From a bacterium (GTDB lineage: Bacteria; Hinthialibacterota; Hinthialibacteria; OLB16), in contig JAJVIK010000011.1 of assembly GCA_022072055.1 (NCBI GenBank), positions 432,597-496,596 of the forward strand: a stretch of DNA of 64,000 nucleotides, written 5' to 3'. Both the position numbers and the translations under genes were made by a program. The notes below the pieces were generated by a model. That model searched no databases, was not told the origin of the DNA, and was given only the letters and a program-made list of their open reading frames with translations. Shown piece by piece: positions 1-9,800 of this stretch. Position 1 is the first letter of the stretch. Each line of letters starts with the position of its first letter.

Positions 1-1
1 G

Positions 2-595
2 CAGGAGATCGATGCTCAGCTTTTCGCCTTGGAGCTTTCAATCGATCGCGATTGGTTTCGACCGAAGGCGTCCTTCCTCTATCAATCCGGGGACAAGAAC
101 CCGCTCGATTCGCGCGCGAAGGGCTTTGACGGCATCCTCGAGAACCCCAATTTCGCGGGCGGCCCCTTCAGTTACTGGGGACGTCAGGCGCTGCGCCTGA
201 GCGGGACCGCGGTCGGTCTGGTTCAACGCAATAGCCCCTACTCGGATCTCACCACCAGCAAAATCCAGGGGCAGTCCAACCATGTGAATCCGGGATTGTT
301 CCTCTACAACGCGGGCTTCGATATCGATTGGACCCCGCGCCTCAAGACCCTGTTCAACGCGAGCTACCTCCGCTTTGATCACACCGAGCCGATCGAATTG
401 GCGCTCCAGCAACCGGGGATCGACGAAGAGATCGGGTGGGACCTTTCGCTCGGATTCCAGTATCGTCCCTATTTCACGAACAATGTCATCTTTACGGGCG
501 GGGTATCGACTCTGATCACCGGAGACGGATTCGAGGAGATCTCCACGAAGGGCAGCCTTTATGCGGGTTTCTTGGAAGTCGCGGTCACTTTCTAG
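2..595 (+). CDS. Outer-membrane beta-barrel protein, C-terminal part (5' end outside window)
   Basis: The frame is open through the left edge, so only the last ~197 residues are seen. The sequence alternates polar and hydrophobic residues with many aromatic positions (for example GLFLYNAGFDIDW, WDLSLGFQYRPYF), and it ends in VAVTF with a C-terminal phenylalanine. Both are typical of strands and of the final BAM-recognised strand of an outer-membrane barrel. It stops 8 nt before the decahaem cytochrome gene, so the two are probably one transcript. It could be a porin, an alginate-export-type barrel or the barrel of a porin-cytochrome conduit; the missing N-terminus prevents a choice. Confidence 0.7.
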   Translation, partial: QEIDAQLFALELSIDRDWFRPKASFLYQSGDKNPLDSRAKGFDGILENPNFAGGPFSYWGRQALRLSGTAVGLVQRNSPYSDLTTSKIQGQSNHVNPGLFLYNAGFDIDWTPRLKTLFNASYLRFDHTEPIELALQQPGIDEEIGWDLSLGFQYRPYFTNNVIFTGGVSTLITGDGFEEISTKGSLYAGFLEVAVTF

Positions 596-602
596 CGCGC
601 GG

Positions 603-3600
603 ATGGGGGAGAACCGAAGGGCCTTCTTCCACTCACGTGGGGGCGCCCTCATCTGTCTCCTCCTGTCGGGGAGCTGCTTTCTTGATCCCCGCGCGCGCGC
701 CAACCCGGAAGACCTCATCCGCCAGTCGCCGGAGGCGGCGGCGGCCAAGAGCGCAAGCTGCCTCCTGTGCCATCAGGGCATCGATGACCCCGACATGCAC
801 GAGTCGGTGAGCCTCAACTTGGGATGCACGGATTGCCATGGGGGGAACCCCCAGACCCGAGCGTTTCAGGCCCCTCCGATGGGGTCGCCGGAACACCTTG
901 CGATGAAGCTTGCCGCCCATGTCCGGCCGAGCCACCCTGAATGCTGGCCCACCTCCGCAAACCCGGAACGGACATACACCTTGCTGAACAAGGAGAGTCC
1001 TGAGTTTATCCGCTTCATCAATCCGGGAGACCTGCGAGTGGCGGAGATTTCGTGCGGCTCCTGTCACGCGCGGGTGGTGTACAACATGCAGAAAAGCATG
1101 ATGACCACCGGCGCGCTGCTGTGGGGGTCCGCCGCCTACAACAACGGCATCCTGCCGGTCAAGAATTACATTCTGGGTGAGAGCTACGGTCCCGATGGGC
1201 TCGCGCGGAAGGTCAACACAGTCCCCGCGCCGACTCCGGCGGAGCTCGCGCGCGGAGTACTCCCCTCCCTGCTCCCGCTGCCGCGCTGGGAGATTGTGCA
1301 GCCCGGAGACATCTTTCGGGCCTTCGAGCGAGGCGGCAAAGCCAATCGCCTGTTTGTGACCGACTCGGTGGGACTTCCAAACCCCTTTGAGGAGCCGGGC
1401 AAACCCGACAATCGCTTGGGAGATCGGGGGCTTGGAACCCAACTTAACATCAGCGTTCCGGTCTTGAACATCCACAAGACCCGTCTCAACGATCCCTTCC
1501 TCTCCTTCATGGGAACTTGCGACCATCCGGGAGATTATCGCTCCTCGGGCTGCACCGCCTGTCACTCGGTCTACGCCAACGACCGCTCGTGGCTGGCCTC
1601 GGGGCCTTGGGCGCCCTATGGGCATCAAGGGCTGTCCTATTCCAATGACCCGACCATCCCCAAGAACGAGCGCGGGCATCCGATTAAGCACCAGTTCACC
1701 AAGGCCATCCCGAGTTCCCAGTGCCTGACCTGCCACCACCATCAGCCCAACGCGTTTGTGAACACCTACCTGGGCTTCCAGATGTGGGATTATGAGAGCG
1801 ACGCGAAATGGATGTATCCCCACACGGGCCACGAACCGAGCGAGGAGGAGCGCCGGCTCACCGCGCTGCACAACCCCGAGGCCGCCGCGGTTCGAGGGAA
1901 TTGGAGGAATCGAGAGTTTCTCGAACGCGCCGCCGATCTCAACCCGAACCTGGAGCACACCCAATTCGCGGACTATCACGGGCATGGATGGATCTTTCGC
2001 GCGGCCTTCAAGAAGGATCGCAAGGGGAACCTGCTCGACAGGAATGGGGCTGTGGTCCCTTTCGACAGTCCCTCCAAATTTGAAAACACCCTCCCGCTCG
2101 CGGGGCGGGATCAGATGGGAACCTGCCCCAACCCCGCTGTCTTTGAACCCAAACCCGGGCAAGCGGTCCATCTGAAGGACATCCATGCCGAAAAGGGCAT
2201 GCACTGCGTGGATTGCCACTTCGAGCAGGATGTTCATGGGGACGGCAAACTCTACGGGGAGTACGCCAACGCCATTGAGATCCGGTGTGAGGATTGTCAC
2301 GGGGATATCGACCATCGCGCCGCGCTGGCAACCTCCGGACCGGCGGCGCCCGAAGGGGGGAACGATTTGCGCGCGGGGCGGACGCCGTGGGGGGAAGACC
2401 GCTTTGTCCGTCGTGGCGAGAAGGTGATTCAACGCTCGATGCTCTATCCCGAGCTGGAGTGGGAAGTGACTCAGGTCAAGGACACGGTCGATCCGAGCTC
2501 GCCTCATTACAACCCCAAGGCGGCTTACGCCAAGACCATCCAGACCGACAACCACACCTGGGGGGACACCGGCGTGGAGGGGCTGGCTCGACTTGCGCAC
2601 AGCTCGCGGAAGATGGAGTGCTACACCTGCCACACCTCCTGGATGACCAGTTGCTTCGGGTGCCATCTGCCCTCCGAGGCCAACTGGAAGATGCCCGCGA
2701 ACCACTATGAGGGGGGCGACAGCCGGAATTACACCACATACAACCCCCAGGTGGCGCGAGACGATGTGTTCATGCTGGGGATCAGCGGCTCGGTCAAGGG
2801 CAACAAGATCGCGCCGGTGCGCTCCTCCAGCGCCTTGCTGCTCAGCAACATGAACCAGAATCGAGAGAAACTGTATATCCAGCAACCTCCAATCTCCGCT
2901 CCGGGATATAGCAGCCAGGCCTTCAACACCCACTTCCCCCACGCGGTCCGCAAGACCGAGACCATGGACTGCGATGACTGCCACCTCTCCGAGAACAACG
3001 ACAACAACGCCTGGATGGCGCAACTGCTCACTCTCGGAACCAACTTTGTGAACTTCATGGGGCGCTTCGCCTGGGTGGGTCAGGGCGAAGGGGGTGTTTC
3101 CGCCGTGGCGGTCACCGAATGGGACGAGCCTCAGGCGGTGATCGGGAGCTATCTCCACCAACAGGTCTACCCCAACCGGTTCGGGGAACATCTTGCCCGT
3201 GGGGCGATCCTCCAGGAGGCCTATCATCACCATTCGGTGGGAGGGAGCCTTTTCCCCTGGGACAAGCATGACATTCGCGGATTGCAGTTGGTCGGCCAAT
3301 ACCTCTTCACCGCGAGCGGGCATGAGGGGCTGCGGGTATTCGATGTGGCCAACATCGATAACAAGGGTTTCTCCGAGCGCTTTGTATCCGACCCGGCCAC
3401 CCCGCTGGGGCATGACACCCATGTGGACACGGAGTGCGCCACGGCCGTGGCGCTTGGAACCAACATGCCGTTGGCGTTCGACCGGGAGTATCGTCCCGAA
3501 AACCAGGAACAGTGGCCGATCCATCCGCTCTACCGCCACGCCTATGTGACCGACTTGCGTGAGGGGCTGGTGGTGGTCAACATCGAGACCCTGTCCAATC

Positions 3601-4487
3601 GGGATCCGCTGGACAACTTCCTCAGACGGTGCGCCACCTTCAATCCGGGCGGCCTGCTAACCGGCGCGACCAACATCAAGATCGCTGGGAACCACGCTTA
3701 CATCTGCTCCAGCGCGGGACTGGTGATTGTCTCCATCGATAACCCGCTCTCGCCCACGGTGACGGCAGTCATTGGGAATGACCTTGTTCAGCGACCCAAG
3801 GCGGTGGAGATTCAATTCCGGTATGCCTTTGTGGTGGATGAAACGGGCCTCAAGATCGTCGACACCACAGTTCCGGAGCAACCGCGCCTTGCGGCCTCGC
3901 TCGATGTGGCTGACGCCCATGACATCTATGTGGCCCGGACCTACGCCTATATCGCCGCCGGACGGCAGGGACTGGTGATTGTGGATGTCGAAAGACCCGA
4001 GGCGCCTTTCATCGATCAGGTCTATAGCGCCGGCGGTTCCATAAACGACTCGCGCGCGGTCCGGGTCGCCGGCACGAACGCCAGTCTGTTCGCCTATGTC
4101 GCGGATGGAAGAAACGGTCTCAAGGCGCTCCAGCTCACCTCCCCGGAGACTGTCCCCGGCTACCTGGGCTTCAGCCCTCGTCCCAACCCCCGTGTGATCG
4201 CCTGCTACCCCACCGAACATGAAGCGGTGGCGCTCTCCAAGGGATTGGACCGCGACCGCGCGGTGGATGAAAGCGGGAACCAGGTGAGTGTGTTTGGCCG
4301 TCTGGGGGGACGCCCTTTCAACCTCGGGGAAATGAGGCGGCTGTATGTTCACGAGGATGGCCAAATCTACAAGGTTCGGAAACTGGATCAGGCCCCCCCG
4401 CCCATTCAGGGGCGCGGATTTCCCACTTCTCCGACGCAATCTTCGGATGCGCCTCGGGAGGTGGAGGCGACAGATGTGGATAGATGA
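603..4487 (+). CDS. Decahaem c-type cytochrome with C-terminal LVIVD-repeat propeller
   Basis: A 1294-residue exported protein. I chose ATG 603 because it begins a signal peptide (basic start, ALICLLLSGS core, ARA cleavage site near residue 33) and follows the barrel gene; an upstream in-frame start at 561 would overlap that gene. Ten CXXCH haem-binding motifs lie between about residues 53 and 795 (CLLCH, CTDCH, CGSCH, CTACH, CLTCH, CVDCH, CEDCH, CYTCH, CFGCH, CDDCH). From about residue 890 to 1230 there are repeats of the LVIVD type (GLRVFDV, GLVVVNI, GLVIVSI, GLKIVDT, GLVIVDV), which form surface propeller-like domains. Multihaem cytochromes move electrons in the periplasm or across the outer membrane. 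Electron transfer is a secure inference; the substrate is unknown. Confidence 0.9.
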   Translation: MGENRRAFFHSRGGALICLLLSGSCFLDPRARANPEDLIRQSPEAAAAKSASCLLCHQGIDDPDMHESVSLNLGCTDCHGGNPQTRAFQAPPMGSPEHLAMKLAAHVRPSHPECWPTSANPERTYTLLNKESPEFIRFINPGDLRVAEISCGSCHARVVYNMQKSMMTTGALLWGSAAYNNGILPVKNYILGESYGPDGLARKVNTVPAPTPAELARGVLPSLLPLPRWEIVQPGDIFRAFERGGKANRLFVTDSVGLPNPFEEPGKPDNRLGDRGLGTQLNISVPVLNIHKTRLNDPFLSFMGTCDHPGDYRSSGCTACHSVYANDRSWLASGPWAPYGHQGLSYSNDPTIPKNERGHPIKHQFTKAIPSSQCLTCHHHQPNAFVNTYLGFQMWDYESDAKWMYPHTGHEPSEEERRLTALHNPEAAAVRGNWRNREFLERAADLNPNLEHTQFADYHGHGWIFRAAFKKDRKGNLLDRNGAVVPFDSPSKFENTLPLAGRDQMGTCPNPAVFEPKPGQAVHLKDIHAEKGMHCVDCHFEQDVHGDGKLYGEYANAIEIRCEDCHGDIDHRAALATSGPAAPEGGNDLRAGRTPWGEDRFVRRGEKVIQRSMLYPELEWEVTQVKDTVDPSSPHYNPKAAYAKTIQTDNHTWGDTGVEGLARLAHSSRKMECYTCHTSWMTSCFGCHLPSEANWKMPANHYEGGDSRNYTTYNPQVARDDVFMLGISGSVKGNKIAPVRSSSALLLSNMNQNREKLYIQQPPISAPGYSSQAFNTHFPHAVRKTETMDCDDCHLSENNDNNAWMAQLLTLGTNFVNFMGRFAWVGQGEGGVSAVAVTEWDEPQAVIGSYLHQQVYPNRFGEHLARGAILQEAYHHHSVGGSLFPWDKHDIRGLQLVGQYLFTASGHEGLRVFDVANIDNKGFSERFVSDPATPLGHDTHVDTECATAVALGTNMPLAFDREYRPENQEQWPIHPLYRHAYVTDLREGLVVVNIETLSNRDPLDNFLRRCATFNPGGLLTGATNIKIAGNHAYICSSAGLVIVSIDNPLSPTVTAVIGNDLVQRPKAVEIQFRYAFVVDETGLKIVDTTVPEQPRLAASLDVADAHDIYVARTYAYIAAGRQGLVIVDVERPEAPFIDQVYSAGGSINDSRAVRVAGTNASLFAYVADGRNGLKALQLTSPETVPGYLGFSPRPNPRVIACYPTEHEAVALSKGLDRDRAVDESGNQVSVFGRLGGRPFNLGEMRRLYVHEDGQIYKVRKLDQAPPPIQGRGFPTSPTQSSDAPREVEATDVDR

Positions 4488-4577
4488 GACAGACAGATTC
4501 AGCACTAGACAGGAGGCCTTTCCCCTGACTATGATTTAGGGGATATACATACTCATTACGTGGGACTGGAGGTTACA

Positions 4578-5336
4578 ATGGGTCCGCGTGCTTTTTCCCT
4601 TGTCGAGATCCTTATCGTCCTATGTTTAGTGCTCATTCTGGCCTTGATCGCGATACCCTCGTTCTGGGAGGCCAAGGAGATATCCAATCTGAGCGTCGCG
4701 CGCGCGCGCATGGAGGCCATGGAGCAGGCGCTCGTATTGCACCAGACCGATTGGGGGTCGGTCCCGGCGGATTTCAACGACCCGTTTTCCTTGGTCAACC
4801 AATACCGAGTTCGGAATGGCGAGTGTTCGCAAGTCCCCGGTCTGAGCCCTCCGGGGAACGGCGGGCTGACATTCCTCGTCGACCGGACATCCCATTATGC
4901 GGTCAACATTCACTGCCCCCTGACGACTCCAGCGGCCTATATCACTCCTCCCGAGACGATTGACCCCTTCAGTGATGGGACTGTTCCATTTGGGTACGAT
5001 TCACGGGTCGCGGGGGCGGATACGATCCAGTACGGCGGCTTTTTCTCCGCCGGACCGGACAAGGTTGCCGGTGATTGGCTGCGCGGAAGTGGAACGGGCG
5101 GATATGTCCTGAACGGCCTGGCCTACAGCCCGACCAATGGGGTGCATAGTCGCGGGGAGTTTTGGGGCACGGTTTCAACATGCACCGCCGAACCGCCCAA
5201 CTGTTTTGTCGACCAGGATTTCCGTCCCCGAAAGGTTTACCCGGCTTGGGACACCGACATCAATGAGGATGGCATCACCGATAACAACGACCTCTTCTTG
5301 CTGCTGGCCGACTGGCGCAAGGTTTCGGGACCCTGA
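4578..5336 (+). CDS. Type IV prepilin-like / pseudopilin protein with dockerin-like C-terminus
   Basis: The 252-residue product starts MGPRA followed by FSLVEILIVLCLVLILALI, the prepilin cleavage site and hydrophobic helix of type II secretion/type IV pilus pseudopilins. The residue before the cleavage point is Ala rather than the usual Gly. ATG 4578 has GGAGG five bases upstream (4568-4572), which favours it over the in-frame GTG at 4560. The body is Gly/Pro/Thr-rich with several Cys. The end (DINEDGITDNNDLFLLLADW) resembles one dockerin-type calcium-binding repeat. No other pilus-assembly genes are nearby, as is common for the many scattered prepilins in PVC-type genomes. Confidence 0.8.
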   Translation: MGPRAFSLVEILIVLCLVLILALIAIPSFWEAKEISNLSVARARMEAMEQALVLHQTDWGSVPADFNDPFSLVNQYRVRNGECSQVPGLSPPGNGGLTFLVDRTSHYAVNIHCPLTTPAAYITPPETIDPFSDGTVPFGYDSRVAGADTIQYGGFFSAGPDKVAGDWLRGSGTGGYVLNGLAYSPTNGVHSRGEFWGTVSTCTAEPPNCFVDQDFRPRKVYPAWDTDINEDGITDNNDLFLLLADWRKVSGP

Positions 5337-5462
5337 CATCGAGCCTCCCGAACACCGTTAGTCGATTGCGCTCCCGCTACTCAGAGCCTGTCAAAGGACC
5401 TACCATCCGTGTCGGTCGCGGCCCCCTGGCCGTGTCCGCACATTTTTCCATTGAGGAATCCC

Positions 5463-6848
5463 ATGAATTCGCATGATCTGGTGGTCATCGGCGCGGGTCC
5501 GGGCGGGTACACCGCGGCCATTCGCGCCGCGCAGCTCGGACTCAATGTGGCGGTGATCGAGAAAGAGTCCGCGCTCGGCGGGACGTGCCTGCGCGTCGGG
5601 TGCATTCCGAGCAAGGCGCTGCTTGAGTCGAGCGAAAAATACTGGGAGGCGAGGGAATCGCTCCAGGCCCACGGGATCAAGATTACCAAGGCGGACCTCG
5701 ACCTGCCCACGATGCTCAAACGCAAGGAAGACATCGTGGGGGCTCTCACGCGCGGGGTGGCGGGGCTGTTCAAGAAGAACAAGATCACCCGATATGAGGG
5801 CCACGGGAGAATCGCGGGGCTTGGGAAAGTGGTGGCAGAGGGAAAAGAGGGGCCGGTTGAAATCGAGGCCAAGAACATCCTGATCGCCACGGGGAGCAAG
5901 TCGGCGGATTTGCCGGGCGTGGCTCCGGATGGGGATCGGATCGGAACCAGCACCGAGGCGCTCTCTTACGACAAAGTTCCCAAGCACCTGGTGGTCATCG
6001 GGGCCGGGTATATCGGCCTCGAACTCGGTTCGGTGTGGTTGCGGCTGGGGTCCAAGGTCACGGTCCTCGAGTACCTCGACCGAATCCTGCCGGGGATGGA
6101 CCTGGAGATCGCCAAGGAGGCCCACAAGGTCTTCCGTAAGCAGGGATTTGAGATCCGCCTCAAGTGCCGTGTCACCGGGGCGCGTTCGGACAAGAAGGGG
6201 GCCACTGTCGAGTGCGAAGGAACTGAACCGATCGTGTGTGATCGGGTGCTCCTCTCGGTCGGGCGAATTCCCAACACCGAGGGGCTGGGCCTGGAGTCGG
6301 TGGGAGTCCAGACCGACGCCAAGGGAAGAATCGCGGTGGACGGGCATTTTCAGACCAACGCGCCGGGAGTCTACGCCATTGGGGATGTGATCCCGGGACC
6401 GATGCTGGCGCACAAGGCGGAGGAGGAGGGGGTCGCCTGTGTGGAGCATCTGGTGACTGGGCACGGCCATGTGGACATGAATTGCATCCCCGGCGTGGTC
6501 TACACCCATCCGGAAATCGCCACGGTCGGCAAGAGCGAGGAGGAGCTCCAAGAGGGGGGGATCCCCTATCGCAAAGGGCTTTTCCCGTTCATGGCCAACG
6601 CGAGGGCGAGGTGCCTCGCGAACACCGAGGGGAAGGTGAAGGTCCTGGCGCACTCCCTAACGGACCGAGTGCTCGGGGTTCACATCATCGGGCCGCGCGC
6701 GGGGGACCTGATCGCCGAGGCCGCCGCCGCAATGGCCTTTGGCGCCAGCAGCGAGGATATCGCGAGGACTTGCCACGCCCACCCCACCCTTTCGGAGGCG
6801 CTCAAGGAAGCGGCCCTCGCGGTGGACAACCGACCCATCAATATCTGA
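5463..6848 (+). CDS. lpdA: Dihydrolipoyl dehydrogenase (E3)
   Basis: A 461-residue flavoprotein that reoxidises dihydrolipoamide with NAD+ for 2-oxoacid dehydrogenase or glycine-cleavage complexes. Visible motifs: the FAD-binding GAGPGGYTAAIRAAQLG near the N-terminus, the redox-active disulfide in GGTCLRVGCIPSKALL, an NAD-binding GAGYIGLELGSVW in the middle, the second FAD motif GVYAIGDV, and the C-terminal interface HAHPTLSEALKEA that carries the active-site His-Glu pair. ATG 5463 has GAGGAA just upstream; the reading frame extends back to 5409 but without signals. No E1, E2 or gcv genes are close, so the partner complex is encoded elsewhere. Confidence 0.95.
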   Translation: MNSHDLVVIGAGPGGYTAAIRAAQLGLNVAVIEKESALGGTCLRVGCIPSKALLESSEKYWEARESLQAHGIKITKADLDLPTMLKRKEDIVGALTRGVAGLFKKNKITRYEGHGRIAGLGKVVAEGKEGPVEIEAKNILIATGSKSADLPGVAPDGDRIGTSTEALSYDKVPKHLVVIGAGYIGLELGSVWLRLGSKVTVLEYLDRILPGMDLEIAKEAHKVFRKQGFEIRLKCRVTGARSDKKGATVECEGTEPIVCDRVLLSVGRIPNTEGLGLESVGVQTDAKGRIAVDGHFQTNAPGVYAIGDVIPGPMLAHKAEEEGVACVEHLVTGHGHVDMNCIPGVVYTHPEIATVGKSEEELQEGGIPYRKGLFPFMANARARCLANTEGKVKVLAHSLTDRVLGVHIIGPRAGDLIAEAAAAMAFGASSEDIARTCHAHPTLSEALKEAALAVDNRPINI

Positions 6849-6862
6849 ACCGAGGTGACATC

Positions 6863-9800
6863 TTGCCCCACCGCCCATTCACGCCTAACCGTGTCGTTGC
6901 GCTGCCGCTGATTTTATTCTGCAGCCTTACAGTCCTTTCGTCCGTTTGGGCGGAGGATCCACTCGCCCCGCCGGTCGCGAGATCCTCCGGGGTGGAGGGG
7001 TTGACCCGTTCCAAGGTCTTGAAGGAAACGGCGGATCCTTTTTCCCACTTGGAGGAGATTGACCCTTACTGGGTATCTCAATACGCCCCCAGACTTCTCA
7101 CTCCTCAGTGGATCGGGGAGCCGGGGGTGGATGCGGTCATCATCCTGAGCATTGATGACCTCGGCGATCCCGTGAAATACGAGCAGTATCTCCGGCCAAT
7201 CCTGGAGCGCCTCAAGAAGATCGATGGACGCGCCGCGCTCAGCATCACCGCGAACAGACTCGACTCGCAACACCCACAGCTCCAAAAATGGCTCGCGGAG
7301 GGGGTCAACCTCGAAACCCACACCACCAAGCACGCCTGCCCGATGCTGGCGGGCGGGGATCTGGCCGCGACCAAGGCGGACTACGACCAATGCGTAGACC
7401 TTCTCCATTCGGTTCCGAACAACCGGCCCGCGGCCTTCCGTGTACCGTGCTGCGACTCGATGAACGCCACCAGCCCGCGCTTCTTCTCAGAGGTGTTCGG
7501 CAAGACCACCCCGAACGGGAGGTTTGTCACCATCGACTCCTCGGTTTTCAATCTGTTCACCTCGAACGATCCGGCTTTCCCGCGCGACCTGGTGGTCGAT
7601 CCCAACGGGGTGGATCGGTTCCGCAAATACATTCCCTTCGACCGCTCCTTCGCCAATTGGGTCGAGGATTACCCGTACCCGTATGTGATCGGGAGGCTGT
7701 GTTGGGAGTTTCCGTGCGTGATGCCCTCCGATTGGGACGGCCAGAACCGCAACCAACCGTTCAGCCCGTTCACGGTCGCCGATCTGGAGGCCGCCATTGA
7801 CGCCACGGTCCTCAAGCAGGGGGTGTTCACCTTTGTGTTTCACCCGCACGGTTGGATTCGGAATGACCAAGTGGTGGAACTGATCGATCACGCCGAGGAG
7901 AAGTATGGCAAACAGGTCAAGTTCCTGAACTTCCGCGAGGCCCAAGACGCGCTCGACAAGAACCTCCTTCTGGAGCAACCGATTCGCGCCGCCGATGGGG
8001 GAGATAATGGAGTCCGCCTGGCGGACCTCAACGCGGATGGGTGCATGGATGTGGTGATTGGGAACGAGAACCTCCAGATGTCGCGAGTGTGGTCGCCGAG
8101 CGCCGGATCCTGGAGCGACGCCTCCTTCCCGACCCGTTTGGTCGAGACTAGCGCGGATGGGAAACGAATCGACGCCGGGGTCAAGTTCGGCGCCTTCAAG
8201 CGCGGCGAGGGGGCCTTCGCCCTGCTCGCCAACGAGCGCTCACGGGGGGCATGGAGACTCGAACGGGACTCGTGGCGTGAGGATCCCACGCTGCTCGCGG
8301 GTCTTGTGCTGAACGACCAACCGCTTGTGTTCACCCGGAATGGAGTCGATCAGGGGGTTCGCCTCCGCGACCTGGATGGAGATGGCGCGAGTGAGCTCCT
8401 GGTTGCGGGGCCGGGGGGAAGCGCGGTGTTTCGTTGGAATTCCGCCTCGCGATCCTGGAGTAAGCTCCCGTGGACGTTTCCCGATGGGGTCGCGTTTTCC
8501 ACTCCGGAGGGGGGTGACGCGGGGTTGCGGCTCTTCGATTTTGACGAAGACGGGCGCCAGGATGTTCTCTTCTCGAACGAGGAGCGTTACAGCCTTCACT
8601 TGTTCGACTCGATGGAAACCGGGTGGGCGCGCCCAGCTCTCGCGGGAATCCGATCCGCGAGCGCGGCCTCGGGACTGGAGCTTCCGCCCGTGGCGGTGAA
8701 CGGAACCAACAATGGCGCCTGGTTCCACTCCAGAACGCTCTGGCTCCAGAACGAACACACGGCGAAGCTGCCCGACAAGGTGGATCGACGCGCGTTCAAT
8801 GACCTGCTCGCCAAGGTCAAACCGCGCTCGCGCGAGGCGCGCGCCTCACTGCTTGCGATGCACCCGCGACCGGGATTCGAGGTCGAATTGGTCGCCGCCG
8901 AACCGCTGGTCATGGACCCCATCGCCTTTGACTGGGGCGCGGATGGGAGCCTGTGGGTGGTGGAGATGGCGGATTACCCGGAAGGGATCGACGGCGAGGG
9001 AAAACCGGGTGGGCGAATTCGCCGTCTGATCGACACGGATGGGGACGGCCGCTATGACACCGCGCACCTGTTTCTCGAAGGACTGTCATACCCGACCAGC
9101 GCCATGCCCTGGAGAGATGGAGTGTTGGTCACTTGCTCCCCGGACCTGTTTTACGCGGTGGACCGTGACGGCGATGGGCGCGCGGAGGAGCGCGAGGCGC
9201 TGTATACAGGTTTTGGAAGCTTGAACCCACAGCATCTGGTCAACGGCCTCACCTATGGTCTTGATGGGTGGGTTTATCTCGCCAACGGCGATAGCGGGGG
9301 GCAGATCCGGTCGGTGAAGACCGGCGAGGAGGTCAGCCTCCGTCACCGCGACCTCCGGGTCCATCCGGACAGTGGTCGCCTCGAAGCCATCGAGGGGCAG
9401 ACTCAGTTCAGCCGCGCGATGGACGATTGGGGCAACTGGTTCGGGTGCGCGAATCCGAGACCCATGTGGCACTATGTCCTCTCGGATCATTATCTTGAGC
9501 GTAATCCCCATGTCGCCGCGCCGAACTTTCGCGTGGATGTTTCCGTCGCGCCCGGACCCTCGCCTGTGTTTCCCACCAGTCGGACTCAGGAACGTTTCAA
9601 TGACCCTTGGATGGTGGATCGCTTCACCTCGGCCTGTGGGGTGATGGTTTATCGGGACACGCTCCTTGGACCCACGTATGTCGGGAACTCGTTTGTGTGC
9701 GAACCGGTGCACAACCTGGTCCATCGAGAGGTGATGAGCGCCTCAGGAGTCACCTTCACAAGCCGCCGCGCGCCGGATGAAATCGACTCGGAGTTCCTGT

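Noticed and set aside
633-3539. 968-codon open frame on the minus strand
   Set aside because: It lies wholly antisense to the decahaem cytochrome, whose haem motifs and signal peptide are clear; long opposite frames are expected at this GC content.
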